Assembly (NCBI RefSeq): GCF_006088715.1
Contig: NZ_CP030771.1
Coordinates: 1,426,001-1,490,000 of the forward strand
Direction: 5' to 3'
DNA length: 64,000 nucleotides
From: Streptomyces sp. YIM 121038
GTDB lineage: Bacteria > Actinomycetota > Actinomycetes > Streptomycetales > Streptomycetaceae
A program made the position numbers and the translations under genes. Under the pieces are notes generated by a model, which saw only the letters and a list, made by a program, of their open reading frames with translations, ran no database searches and had not been told where the DNA came from. Of this stretch, positions 56,971 through 64,000 are shown one piece after another. Positions within the stretch are counted from its first letter, which is position 1; each line of letters opens with the position of its first letter.

Positions 56971-58335
56971 TCAACTCCCTTGTCCTTGAGGGCTTCTGGC
57001 GCGGTCGGCCACGAGTGCGCGCTTGTGCACCTTGCCGAGGTCGGTGCGCGGCAGGGCGTCCACGACGTGGATCTCCTGCGGCAGCTTGTACGGGGCGAGG
57101 CGGGCGGCGAGGAAGGACGCGAGGGCCGCGCGGTCCGGCGACCCGGCGACGATCCAGGCCGCGACGCGCTGCCCGAGCCGGTCGTCGGGCAGGCCCACGA
57201 CGGCCGCCTCGGTGACGTCCGGGTGGGCCAGGAGCGCGTCCTCGACCTCGCCCGCGCCGACGCGGTAGCCACCGCTCTTGATCAGGTCGGTGTCCTTGCG
57301 GCCGAGCAGCCCGAGGGACCCGTCCGGCAGCCACGCGCCGAGGTCGCCGGTGCGGAACCAGCCGTCGCCGTCCACGGCGGGGCCGCGCCCCACGTAGCCG
57401 GAGAACAGGCCGGTGCCGCGCACCATGACCTCTCCGTCGACGGGGTCGAGCCGCACCCGTGCGCCGGGCACCGGGCGCCCCACCGAGCCCGCCGCCGCGT
57501 CCGCGCCGAGGTCCGCCGGGCGGGGCGAGGCGACGACGAGGGTCTCCGTCATCGCGTACCGGTTGAGGAGGCGGTGCCCGGAGAGGCGCCGGACGCGCTC
57601 GGCGACCGCGCCGGTCAGCCGGTCCGCGCCGGACACCAGGAGCCGGGCGCCGCCGAGGGCCCGCAGGTCGGCCGCGCCCAGGGAGCCCCACAGGGCGGGG
57701 ACGCCGAAGTAGAGGGAGGCGCCCTCCACGGGCGTGAGGTAGCGGCCGGTGTGCACGAGCGGCGAGCCGATCCGCAGCGGTCCGAGCCCCCCGAAGACGA
57801 GGCCGTGGACGTGGGACAGCGGCAGGGCGTGCGCCAGGACGTCGTCCGGGGTCCACCGCCACAGCGCGGCGAGCGCGTCCAGGCCCGCGGCGAGGGCGCG
57901 GCGCGGGAGCACGGCGCCCTTGGGCTGCCCGGTGGAGCCGGACGTGTACAGGATCAGCGCGGGCGTCTCGTCCGGGGGCGGCCCGGGCGGCGGCGCGGTG
58001 TGCGCGGCGCGCGGGGTGAGTGCGGCGAGCCGGTCGTCGTCGAGGACGAGGTCGACGTCGGCGTCGCGCAGCACGTGCGCGCGCTCGCGCGGGGCGGCCG
58101 CCGGGTGCAGCGGGACCGCCGTGCCCCCGGCGGCGAGGACCCCGGCGACGCCCACGAGGGTGTCCACGCTCGGGTGGGCGACGACGGCGACGCGGCGGGC
58201 CCCGGCCAGCGACCGGGCGACCGCGCCGACGGCCCCGGCGAGTTCGTCGCCCGCCAGACTCCGCCCGGCCACGTCGAGGCGGGCCCGGCCCTCCTGGAGG
58301 GCGGGCAGCAGGACCGGAGCGGACTCCACGGCCAC
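56971..58335 (-). CDS. MatB-like acyl-CoA/acyl-carrier ligase
   Basis: A 454-residue ANL ligase. Motifs: LILYTSGSTGQPKGAVLP (A3), NRYAMTETL (A5), GWFRTGDLGAW (A7), GRKDTDLIKSGGYRVGAGEVEDALL (A8) and LPRTDLGKVHKRAL with the catalytic Lys (A10). HALPLSHVHGLVFGGLGPLRIGS and TDLIKSGGYRVGAGE closely resemble malonyl/methylmalonyl-CoA synthetase MatB. MatB-like enzymes accept short dicarboxylates. The next upstream gene is a lone carrier protein, three bases away, so the product could be loaded on it or on CoA. With ComA alongside, a sulfonated C2-C3 acid (an isostere of malonate) is a reasonable but untested substrate. Confidence 0.88.
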   Translation of the reverse strand: MAVESAPVLLPALQEGRARLDVAGRSLAGDELAGAVGAVARSLAGARRVAVVAHPSVDTLVGVAGVLAAGGTAVPLHPAAAPRERAHVLRDADVDLVLDDDRLAALTPRAAHTAPPPGPPPDETPALILYTSGSTGQPKGAVLPRRALAAGLDALAALWRWTPDDVLAHALPLSHVHGLVFGGLGPLRIGSPLVHTGRYLTPVEGASLYFGVPALWGSLGAADLRALGGARLLVSGADRLTGAVAERVRRLSGHRLLNRYAMTETLVVASPRPADLGADAAAGSVGRPVPGARVRLDPVDGEVMVRGTGLFSGYVGRGPAVDGDGWFRTGDLGAWLPDGSLGLLGRKDTDLIKSGGYRVGAGEVEDALLAHPDVTEAAVVGLPDDRLGQRVAAWIVAGSPDRAALASFLAARLAPYKLPQEIHVVDALPRTDLGKVHKRALVADRARSPQGQGS

Positions 58336-58338
58336 GGC

Positions 58339-58596
58339 CTAGGCGGCGACGAGCGCGGCGACCACCGCGACGAACGCGCCGAGCGTCGGGTTCTCCCAGA
58401 TGTCGCGCATCCCGCCCAGCTCCACCTGGTAGGTCTGCTCGACGGCGGCCATCACGTGCAGGGCGGCGAGCGAGTGGCCGCCGAGCGCGAAGAAGTCGTC
58501 GCCGTCCGCGACTTCGGGCACGTTCAGGGCCTCGCACCACAGCGGGGCGATGACGTCCCGGACTGCCGTCGCGGTCGTCGTACGGGTCGCTTCCAT
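58339..58596 (-). CDS. Stand-alone peptidyl/acyl carrier protein
   Basis: An 85-residue carrier domain with the phosphopantetheine site in DDFFALGGHSLAALHVM (Ser of GGHSL near residue 42). EALNVPEVADGDDFF before it and IWENPTLGAFVAVVAAL after it match NRPS-type PCPs. GGAGGAG lies six bases upstream, inside the ferredoxin gene; the ATG overlaps the ferredoxin stop (TGATG). It is followed three bases later by the MatB-like ligase. It would hold the activated acid as a thioester for one of the oxygenases or for an NRPS. Confidence 0.9.
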   Translation of the reverse strand: MEATRTTTATAVRDVIAPLWCEALNVPEVADGDDFFALGGHSLAALHVMAAVEQTYQVELGGMRDIWENPTLGAFVAVVAALVAA

Positions 58597-58844
58597 CAGG
58601 TCTCCTCCAGGTCGTGGCCCGGCCCTCCGGGGCCGCGCAGGGTGATCGCGCCGGACGGGCAGCGGGCGAGCGCGGCTCGCACCCGGTCGGCGAGGCCGGG
58701 GCCGGGGTCCGGGTCGAGCAGCAGGACCCGGCCGTCGGTGTCCGACTGGTCGAAGACCTCGGGCACCTGGGCCAGACAGAGGCCGGACGACGCGCACCGG
58801 GCGCGGTCGACGTGGACGCGCAGCCCGCCGTCCTCCCCGGTCAC
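58596..58844 (-). CDS. 3Fe-4S/4Fe-4S-type ferredoxin for the P450s
   Basis: An 82-residue ferredoxin of the SoyB/FdxA-like P450-partner type: VHVDRARCASSGLCLAQVPEVFDQSDTDGRVLLLD...VRAALARCPSGAITL. Cys ligands are in C-x5-C and the late C-P, a pattern for a [3Fe-4S] cluster (the second canonical Cys of a 4Fe type is Ser here). It passes electrons from a reductase to cytochrome P450. GTG at 58844 overlaps the stop of the preceding P450 (GTGA), so it is made together with the two P450s. Confidence 0.92.
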   Translation of the reverse strand: MTGEDGGLRVHVDRARCASSGLCLAQVPEVFDQSDTDGRVLLLDPDPGPGLADRVRAALARCPSGAITLRGPGGPGHDLEET

Positions 58845-60085
58845 CGGGTGGGCTCCTGCCAGGTCACCGGCAGGTGGTCGAGGCCGTGGGCCAGCGCGTG
58901 GACGCGGAACCGGACGGCGTCCCCGGAGCCTTCGAGCCGCAGCCCGGGCAGGCCGCGCGGCAGCGCAGGATAGGCGGCGCCGAGCAGCATCCGGGCGAGG
59001 GCGGCGCCCAGGCAGTGGTGGATGCCGTGCCCGAAGGTGACGTGCGCGGCGGGCTCCCGCGCGATGTCGAAGCGGTCGGGCTCGGCGAGCAGCGCGGGGT
59101 CGCGGTTGGCCAGCGGCAGGGAGCAGATGACGTACTCCCCCGCCCGCACGAGCTGCTCGCCGACGGTGACGTCGGTCAGCGCGACGCGCGGGGTGGGGGC
59201 GTGCGGCACCGCGAGGTAGCGGAGCAGTTCGTCGACGGCGCGGCCGACGGCGTCGCGGTCGTCGTGGGCGGCGGCGAGCCGGGCCAGCTGTCCGGGGTGC
59301 TCCAGGAGCAGCAGGGCGCCGAGGCCCAGCATGCCCGACAGGTTGTCCAGGCTGGCGAGCACGAGGAGGACGCACACGCCCCGCAGTTCCTTGTCGGTGA
59401 CGTCGGCGCCGTGGTCGGTCACCAGCGTGCCGAGGAAGCCGTCGTCGGGGGCGCGGCGCTGCCGGTCCACCATCGCGGCGACGTAGCGGGACAGGAGTTC
59501 GCCCGTCGCGGCCCGTCGCCCGCGGGCCGCGCCACCGGCGAGGAAGCCGTGGCACAGGCGCAGGAACTCGGCGCGGTCGTCGCGCGGTACGCCGATCAGC
59601 TCGCACAGGACCGCGCCGGGCACCGGCAGGGCGAAGCCGTCGACCAGGTCGGCGGGCGGCCCGGCGCGGCGCAGCGCGGCGAGGCGCTCGTCGATGACGG
59701 CGTCGACGCGGGGCCGGAGCCTGCGGATGCGGCGGAGGGTGAACTCCGGGGTGAGGATCTGCCGCAGGCGGGTGTGCTCGGGCGGGTCGTAGTCCATGAG
59801 CTGGCCGATCATCGCGTCGGGCCGGACGCCGAGTTCACGGCCCGACGCGGTCCGGGAGCCGAAGCGGCGGCGGGTGGAGAACCGCAGGTGGTCACCGAGG
59901 ACCTGGCGCACCTCGGCGTGTCCTGTGACCAGCCAGACGGGCCGCCCGTCGGTGCCCGGCCCGACGTCGATCCGGCTCACGGGGGCGCGCGCGGCGAGGG
60001 CGCGCAGGTCGCCGGCCGGGTCGAAGCGGTCGCGGCGGGTGTGGACGACCGTGGCGACGCCGCTGGACGTGGCTGCCTCGGACAT
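58841..60085 (-). CDS. Cytochrome P450, glycopeptide Oxy-like (second of pair)
   Basis: A 414-residue bacterial P450. ExxR is DELLRYLAVPHAPTPR. The heme loop FGHGIHHCLGAALAR has the thiolate Cys at residue 358. The N-terminus TRRDRFDPAGDLRALAARAP and DYDPPEHTRLRQILTPEFTLRRIRRLRP are like Oxy enzymes that crosslink aromatic side chains in glycopeptides. The I-helix reads LVLASLDNLSGMLGLGALLLLEHP: the usual acid-alcohol pair with Thr is replaced by D-N, as seen in Oxy P450s. ATG at 60085 is 25 bp after the first P450 stop. A ferredoxin gene is coupled to its 3' end. Confidence 0.92.
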   Translation of the reverse strand: MSEAATSSGVATVVHTRRDRFDPAGDLRALAARAPVSRIDVGPGTDGRPVWLVTGHAEVRQVLGDHLRFSTRRRFGSRTASGRELGVRPDAMIGQLMDYDPPEHTRLRQILTPEFTLRRIRRLRPRVDAVIDERLAALRRAGPPADLVDGFALPVPGAVLCELIGVPRDDRAEFLRLCHGFLAGGAARGRRAATGELLSRYVAAMVDRQRRAPDDGFLGTLVTDHGADVTDKELRGVCVLLVLASLDNLSGMLGLGALLLLEHPGQLARLAAAHDDRDAVGRAVDELLRYLAVPHAPTPRVALTDVTVGEQLVRAGEYVICSLPLANRDPALLAEPDRFDIAREPAAHVTFGHGIHHCLGAALARMLLGAAYPALPRGLPGLRLEGSGDAVRFRVHALAHGLDHLPVTWQEPTR

Positions 60086-60110
60086 GGCTCCCTCCCGGGA
60101 ATTCGGCGGT

Positions 60111-61289
60111 CTACCAGCTGATCGGCAGTGTCTCCACGCCGTACGGGGCCTGCCGCCGGAAGCGGATCCCGGCGGGGTCGACGGCGAGTCGCAGGCCGGG
60201 GAAGCGGCGCAGGACCGCCGGGTAGGCGGCGCGCAGCTCCATGCGGACCAGGGACGCGCCGACGCAGTAGTGGACGCCGTGGCCGAGGGCCACGTGGGGG
60301 CCCGGCTCACGGGTGAGGTCGAGGCGGTCCGGGGTGCCCTCGGGGGTGGCGCGGTTGGCCGCGATCAGCGAACAGGCCACGCGGTCACCGGCCTTGATGA
60401 CCTGGCCGCCCAGGGGCACGTCCTCGCGCGCGGTGCGCGGCGAGGCGGTCGGGATGACCGAGAGGTAGCGGATGAGCTCCTCCACCGCGCGGTCGGTCGA
60501 CTCCGGCCGCCCGCGCAGGAGTTCGAGCTGGTCGGGGTGGTCGAGGAGGGCCAGGAGGCCGAGGCCCAGCATGGCCGCCACGTTCTCCACGCCGGAGCCC
60601 ATGACGAACGCGCTGAGGCCCACCAGCTCCTCGTCGCTGACGTCGTCGCCGTGTGCGCGCACCACCCGGCCGAGCAGGTCGTCGGTGGGCTCGCCGCGCT
60701 TGCGGGCCACGAGCCGCCCCATGTACGCCATGTACGCGCCGCCCGCGGTGACCTGGGCGCCGCGCCCCCGGAACGCGGGGCGGCCGATCTTGAGCAGCCG
60801 CGCGAGTTCGGCCCGGTCGTCGCGCTCCACGCCGAACAGCTCGCACATGACGAGGCCGGGCACGGTCCAGGCGACGTGCCGCATGAAGTCGGCCGGTGAC
60901 CCGGCCTTCTCCAGGGTGTCCAGGCTGTCCGCGACGACGCGTTCGACGGCGGGCTCCAGGCCGCTCATGCGCCGGACGGTGAATTCCGGGGCGAGCAGCC
61001 GGCGCAGCCGGGTGTGGTCCGGCGGGTCGTACTGGACGAGGTTGCCCACCTGGGCGGGGCGTCCCCGCGCTCCGCCCGGGGCGGCGACGCGGGTGCTGAA
61101 CCGGTCGGTGTCGCCGAGGACGGCCCGCACCTCGTCGGGCCCGGTGACCAGCCAGCCGGGGCCCGCCGCCGGGTCGTCGGTGAGGTCGGCGCGGGTCAGC
61201 GGGGCCTCGGCGGCGAGCCGGGTCAGGTCCGGCAGCGGGTCGAGCCGGTCGCGCCGGTTGTGCGGGGAGAGGTCGGTCGGCCGTGCCAT
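60111..61289 (-). CDS. Cytochrome P450, glycopeptide Oxy-like (first of pair)
   Basis: A 392-residue P450. ExxR: EELIRYLSVIPTASPR. The heme loop LGHGVHYCVGASL has Cys at residue 342 (Leu replaces the usual Phe at the start). The N-terminus NRRDRLDPLPDLTRLAAEAP and YDPPDHTRLRRLLAPEFTVRRM match its partner and Oxy enzymes. The I-helix is FVMGSGVENVAAMLGLGLLALLDHP, again lacking the conserved Thr. It starts 12 bp after the halogenase stop. Two such P450s, rather than three or four, fit smaller crosslinked peptides of the complestatin/kistamicin type (inference). Confidence 0.92.
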   Translation of the reverse strand: MARPTDLSPHNRRDRLDPLPDLTRLAAEAPLTRADLTDDPAAGPGWLVTGPDEVRAVLGDTDRFSTRVAAPGGARGRPAQVGNLVQYDPPDHTRLRRLLAPEFTVRRMSGLEPAVERVVADSLDTLEKAGSPADFMRHVAWTVPGLVMCELFGVERDDRAELARLLKIGRPAFRGRGAQVTAGGAYMAYMGRLVARKRGEPTDDLLGRVVRAHGDDVSDEELVGLSAFVMGSGVENVAAMLGLGLLALLDHPDQLELLRGRPESTDRAVEELIRYLSVIPTASPRTAREDVPLGGQVIKAGDRVACSLIAANRATPEGTPDRLDLTREPGPHVALGHGVHYCVGASLVRMELRAAYPAVLRRFPGLRLAVDPAGIRFRRQAPYGVETLPISW

Positions 61290-61301
61290 GGGCGGATCAC
61301 C

Positions 61302-62804
61302 TCACTCGCCCGCGCCGGGCGGCTCGCACCAGAGCATGCCGTCCGCCGAGGGCACCAGGCCGTCGCCGTACAGCGGCGCCTCCGGTTCGGCGTCCTCGCC
61401 GAGCAGGGCGCGCATCTGGACCTGGCCGCCCTCCTGCATCACCTCGCGCACCACGGAGGACTTGAACAGCGGCACCATGCTGCCGTCGGCGCTGCCCGCG
61501 ACCTCGTCCACGGCGTCGGAGAACTCCGCGGACCCGGCCCGGAAGCGCTTGGCGACGACGTCGGCGTCGGTGAGGACCTGCTCGCCGGAGGACACGCCGC
61601 CGATCAGCTCGACGAACGACTGCAGTTCGGGCCGGTCGGCCCGGGTGACCTTCTTGGCCCGCCAGAAGTAGGAGTCCTCGTCGTGGTGCATCTCGTAGAA
61701 GGAGAGCAGGAACTCGTAGAAGACGCCGTACTCGCGGCGGTAGCGGACCTCGAACTCCCTGAGGGCGCGCGGCTCGTCGACGGTCCCGGCGAGCACGCTG
61801 TTGATCGAGCGGGCGGCGAGCAGCGCGCTGTAGGTGGCGAGGTGGACGCCGGAGGAGAACACCGGGTCGACGAAGCAGGCGGCGTCGCCGACGAGGACCA
61901 TGCCGGGCCGCGAGAACGTCGTGTGGTGGTACGAGTAGTCCTTGCGGACGCGCAGTTCGCCGTACGGGCCGCTCGTCACCCGGTGGGCGTCGGCCAGGTA
62001 CTCGCTGATCAGCGGGCACTCGGCGATGAGCGCCTGGAGCGCCTGGTGCCGGTCGCCACGGATCTTGTCGGCGAGCTCGCGGCGGACGACGGCGCCGACG
62101 CTGGTGAGGCTGTCGCTGAGCGGGATGTACCAGAACCAGCCGCTCTCGAAGGCGACGGACAGGATGTTGCCGGAGTTGGGTTCGGGCAGCCGCTTGCCGC
62201 CTTCGAAGTAGCCGTACAGGGCGAGGCTGCGGAAGAACTCCGAGTACGCGCGGGTGCCGCCCACGCGCTGGTGGACGCGGCTGCCGTTGCCGGAGGCGTC
62301 GACGACGAAGGCGGCGAGCGCCCGGCGTTCGTGGCCGTCGGCGTCGGTGTAGCGCACGCCGCGCACCCGCTCGTCGTCGGCGACGACGTCGAGGACGGCG
62401 CAGCCCTCGCGGACGTCGGCGCCCACGCGGCGGGCGTTCTTGAGGAGGATGTCGTCGAACTTGGACCGCTCGACCTGGTACGCGTACGACGTCGGTCCCG
62501 ACATGCGGGGCGAGACCGCGAAGGAGAAGGTCCACGGGTCGGGGTTGGCGCCCCAGCGGAAGGTGCCGCCGCGCTTGCGCGGGAAGCCCGCCCTGGCGAG
62601 TTCGTCGGCGACGCCGGTGAGGCGGCACACGCCGTGCACCGTGGAGGGCAGCAGGGACTCGCCGATCTGGTGGCGGGGGAAGTGCTCCTTCTCCAGGACC
62701 AGGACGCGGTGTCCCCGCATCGCCACCAGCGCGGCCAGGGTCGATCCTGCGGGTCCTCCGCCGACGACCACCACGTCGAATTCCTCGGAATCCGGCAACG
62801 TCAT
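61302..62804 (-). CDS. Flavin-dependent halogenase, glycopeptide (BhaA/ComH) type
   Basis: A 500-residue FADH2 halogenase. FAD motif VVVGGGPAGSTLAALVA (residues 12-28), halogenase motif W-x-W-x-I-P at 223-228 (WFWYIP), and GDAACFVDPVFSSGVHLATYSALLAARSINS. Much of the sequence (QIGESLLPSTVHGVCRL, GFPRKRGGTFRWGANPDPWTF, YSEFFRSLALYGYFEGGKRLPEP, FVELIGGVSSGE, VQMRALLGEDAEPE) recalls the chlorinases of balhimycin, vancomycin and complestatin clusters, which chlorinate Hpg or beta-hydroxytyrosine on a carrier protein. ATG at 62804 has GGGGAGG five bases upstream; an ATG at 62816 lacks one. It is the first gene of an eight-gene coupled operon. Confidence 0.94.
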   Translation of the reverse strand: MTLPDSEEFDVVVVGGGPAGSTLAALVAMRGHRVLVLEKEHFPRHQIGESLLPSTVHGVCRLTGVADELARAGFPRKRGGTFRWGANPDPWTFSFAVSPRMSGPTSYAYQVERSKFDDILLKNARRVGADVREGCAVLDVVADDERVRGVRYTDADGHERRALAAFVVDASGNGSRVHQRVGGTRAYSEFFRSLALYGYFEGGKRLPEPNSGNILSVAFESGWFWYIPLSDSLTSVGAVVRRELADKIRGDRHQALQALIAECPLISEYLADAHRVTSGPYGELRVRKDYSYHHTTFSRPGMVLVGDAACFVDPVFSSGVHLATYSALLAARSINSVLAGTVDEPRALREFEVRYRREYGVFYEFLLSFYEMHHDEDSYFWRAKKVTRADRPELQSFVELIGGVSSGEQVLTDADVVAKRFRAGSAEFSDAVDEVAGSADGSMVPLFKSSVVREVMQEGGQVQMRALLGEDAEPEAPLYGDGLVPSADGMLWCEPPGAGE

Positions 62805-62912
62805 CTCCCTCCCCATTCGGGCTTTCCGACGTTTCCCCGGTGGCCGGAATTCCTTCCCGGGCCCGGGATTCCTGTGCGCTCGGTCGAGTCTGGTAATGAC
62901 CGCGGGTGCGCG

Positions 62913-64000
62913 TCAAGCGCGTCCAAGGTCGTTCAAGTCGGCACCGTCTGTTTCAACTCGGGAATTCCCCGGCGCCGCGCTCCGGGAAATGTCACCGGTG
63001 GGCGGGTGTGGTGCCCGGGGTGTTTTCCGGAACCGGCGCGCGACGCGTCCCTCCCTTCTGACGAGCGAGATCAGCGGGCCGGTCATGAACGTCGTCACCA
63101 GGGCCATGAGGACGAGGACGGTGAAGAGTTCCTCGCCGATGATCCCGGCGTCGAGGGCGACGTTCAGGACGATCAGCTCGGTCAGGCCCCGGGTGTTCAC
63201 GAGGGCGGCGACGAGCGCCGCGTCGTGCCGGTCGAGGCCCGCGAGGCGGGCCGCTCCGTAGCCGGGCAGGAGCTTGCCGAGGGTGGCGACCGCCAGGACG
63301 AGGAGCAGCAGGACGACGCCGTCCCCGTCGAGGGCGCCGATGTCGAAGGACAGGCCGGTGGTCACGAAGAACAGCGGCAGGAGCAGCCCCGCGCTCTCCT
63401 CCATCGGGCGCAGCACGTCGGCGTCCGGCACCCCGTCCCCGCGGGGCATGGCGATGCCCGCGAGCAGGCCGCCGAACACGGCGTGCAGGCCCAGTTCGGC
63501 GGTCACCCAGGCGCTGCCGAGGGCCAGACCGAGGGCGAGCGTGAGCTGGTGGGCACGGAGCGCCCCGGAGCGTTCGAGCCACCGCGTGAGCAGCGGCCGT
63601 ACGACCAGGAACAGGAACGCGACGAACACCGAGAGCAGCGCGAGCGACAGCTGCCAGGAGCGCGCGGCGGCGTGCCCGGTGCCCGCGAGCGCGGCGGCGA
63701 GCACCAGCCAGGCCACGACGTCCATGAGCCCGGCCGCGGTGGTCGCGACGGTGCCCGGCGCGGTGCCCGCGAGGCCGCGCTCGCGGACGACGGCGGCGAG
63801 CACCGGCAGCGCGGTGACGGACAGCGCGACCGCCATGAACAGCCAGAACGACCGGCCGTCCACGCCGTCGGGGCGGACCGCGTCGAACACGCCGGGGAAC
63901 ATCCCCGCGGTGCCCGCGCCGATGCCCGCGGGCACGAGGAACGCGCACAGGGCCACGGTCGCCGCGGCTCTGCCGCCCTGCCGCAGCTGCCGCGCGTCCA
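62913..64000 (-). CDS. Cation:proton antiporter (CPA2), C-terminal part (cut by window edge)
   Basis: The frame runs off the right edge; at least 362 residues are visible, about ten membrane helices. Motifs: ALSVTALPVLAAVVRERGLAG, GLMDVVAWLVLAAAL with the ion-binding Asp, LPLFFVTTGLSFDIGAL and NTRGLTELIVLNVALDAGIIG. A 45-residue charged tail follows the last helix. CPA2 antiporters of this kind accompany glycopeptide clusters, in complestatin next to the halogenase, and are thought to take part in export or pH balance. It lies 108 bp upstream of the halogenase on the same strand and may be the true first gene of that operon. It is a homologue of the antiporter at 9273. Confidence 0.9.
   Translation of the reverse strand, partial: DARQLRQGGRAAATVALCAFLVPAGIGAGTAGMFPGVFDAVRPDGVDGRSFWLFMAVALSVTALPVLAAVVRERGLAGTAPGTVATTAAGLMDVVAWLVLAAALAGTGHAAARSWQLSLALLSVFVAFLFLVVRPLLTRWLERSGALRAHQLTLALGLALGSAWVTAELGLHAVFGGLLAGIAMPRGDGVPDADVLRPMEESAGLLLPLFFVTTGLSFDIGALDGDGVVLLLLVLAVATLGKLLPGYGAARLAGLDRHDAALVAALVNTRGLTELIVLNVALDAGIIGEELFTVLVLMALVTTFMTGPLISLVRREGRVARRFRKTPRAPHPPTGDISRSAAPGNSRVETDGADLNDLGRA

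Noticed and set aside
56971..58335. Calling the MatB-like ligase an NRPS adenylation domain for an amino acid
   Set aside because: The A5 and surrounding motifs follow MatB/acyl-CoA synthetases, and the Asp that binds an amino group in NRPS A4 is not evident.

Overview
The window is very GC-rich actinobacterial DNA. Strong GC bias at codon position 3, frequent GTG starts, four-base stop/start overlaps, a MalR/malEFG locus, a DUF5954 gene and abundant secondary-metabolism genes all point to Streptomyces. I see no rRNA, tRNA or CRISPR. There is one complete insertion sequence. Both edges cut genes: an MMPL transporter on the left and a cation/proton antiporter on the right.

Layout. 1-3.2 kb: MMPL N-terminus, imine-reductase-like enzyme and a divergent GlxA/AraC regulator. 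3.2-11.5 kb: a small unassigned metabolic cluster, with an adenylate-forming ligase divergent from a coupled set of flavoprotein oxygenase, FMN hydroxy-acid oxidase, unusual cytochrome P450, antiporter and methyltransferase. 11.5-13.3 kb: an IS1182-like element with 24-bp inverted repeats and a 4-bp target duplication, inserted in the loop of the methyltransferase terminator hairpin. 13.5-20 kb: a secreted protein-arginine deiminase, DUF5954 protein, possible PadR remnant, type II thioesterase, and an MFS exporter with a divergent MarR. 20-26 kb: a predicted conflict locus with an alpha/beta hydrolase, a trypsin-co-occurring-domain protein and a 1473-residue caspase-NTPase-WD40 protein. 26-29.4 kb: a small Cys-rich ORF, a tyrosine phosphatase, and a persulfide/sulfite detoxification set (CstR-like sensor, TauE/SafE, MBL-rhodanese). 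29.4-34.6 kb: SnoaL-like protein, TetR, Baeyer-Villiger monooxygenase, MocR regulator and DHDPS-family aldolase. 34.5-46 kb: maltodextrin locus with pullulanase, alpha-amylase, two LacI/MalR paralogues, alpha-glucosidase and malEFG. 46-50.7 kb: an F420/PPOX protein and a four-gene MacB-like efflux operon.

50.9-64 kb: part of a glycopeptide-antibiotic-like gene cluster. A complete 4-hydroxyphenylglycine set (prephenate dehydrogenase, HPG aminotransferase, hydroxymandelate synthase, hydroxymandelate oxidase) lies beside an eight-gene coupled operon. That operon encodes a glycopeptide-type flavin halogenase, two Oxy-type P450s, a ferredoxin, a lone carrier protein, a MatB-like acyl-CoA ligase, a ComA-like phosphosulfolactate synthase and a VOC protein. 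The antiporter lies beyond it at the right edge. The order antiporter-halogenase-P450-P450 recalls type V (complestatin-like) glycopeptide clusters. No NRPS, MbtH, glycosyltransferase or van genes are in view, so the core is presumably past the right edge. The sulfonate/ligase/carrier cassette is the least expected part and my leading candidate for something undescribed.

Product names come from recognising motifs and family patterns by eye. No database search was run.
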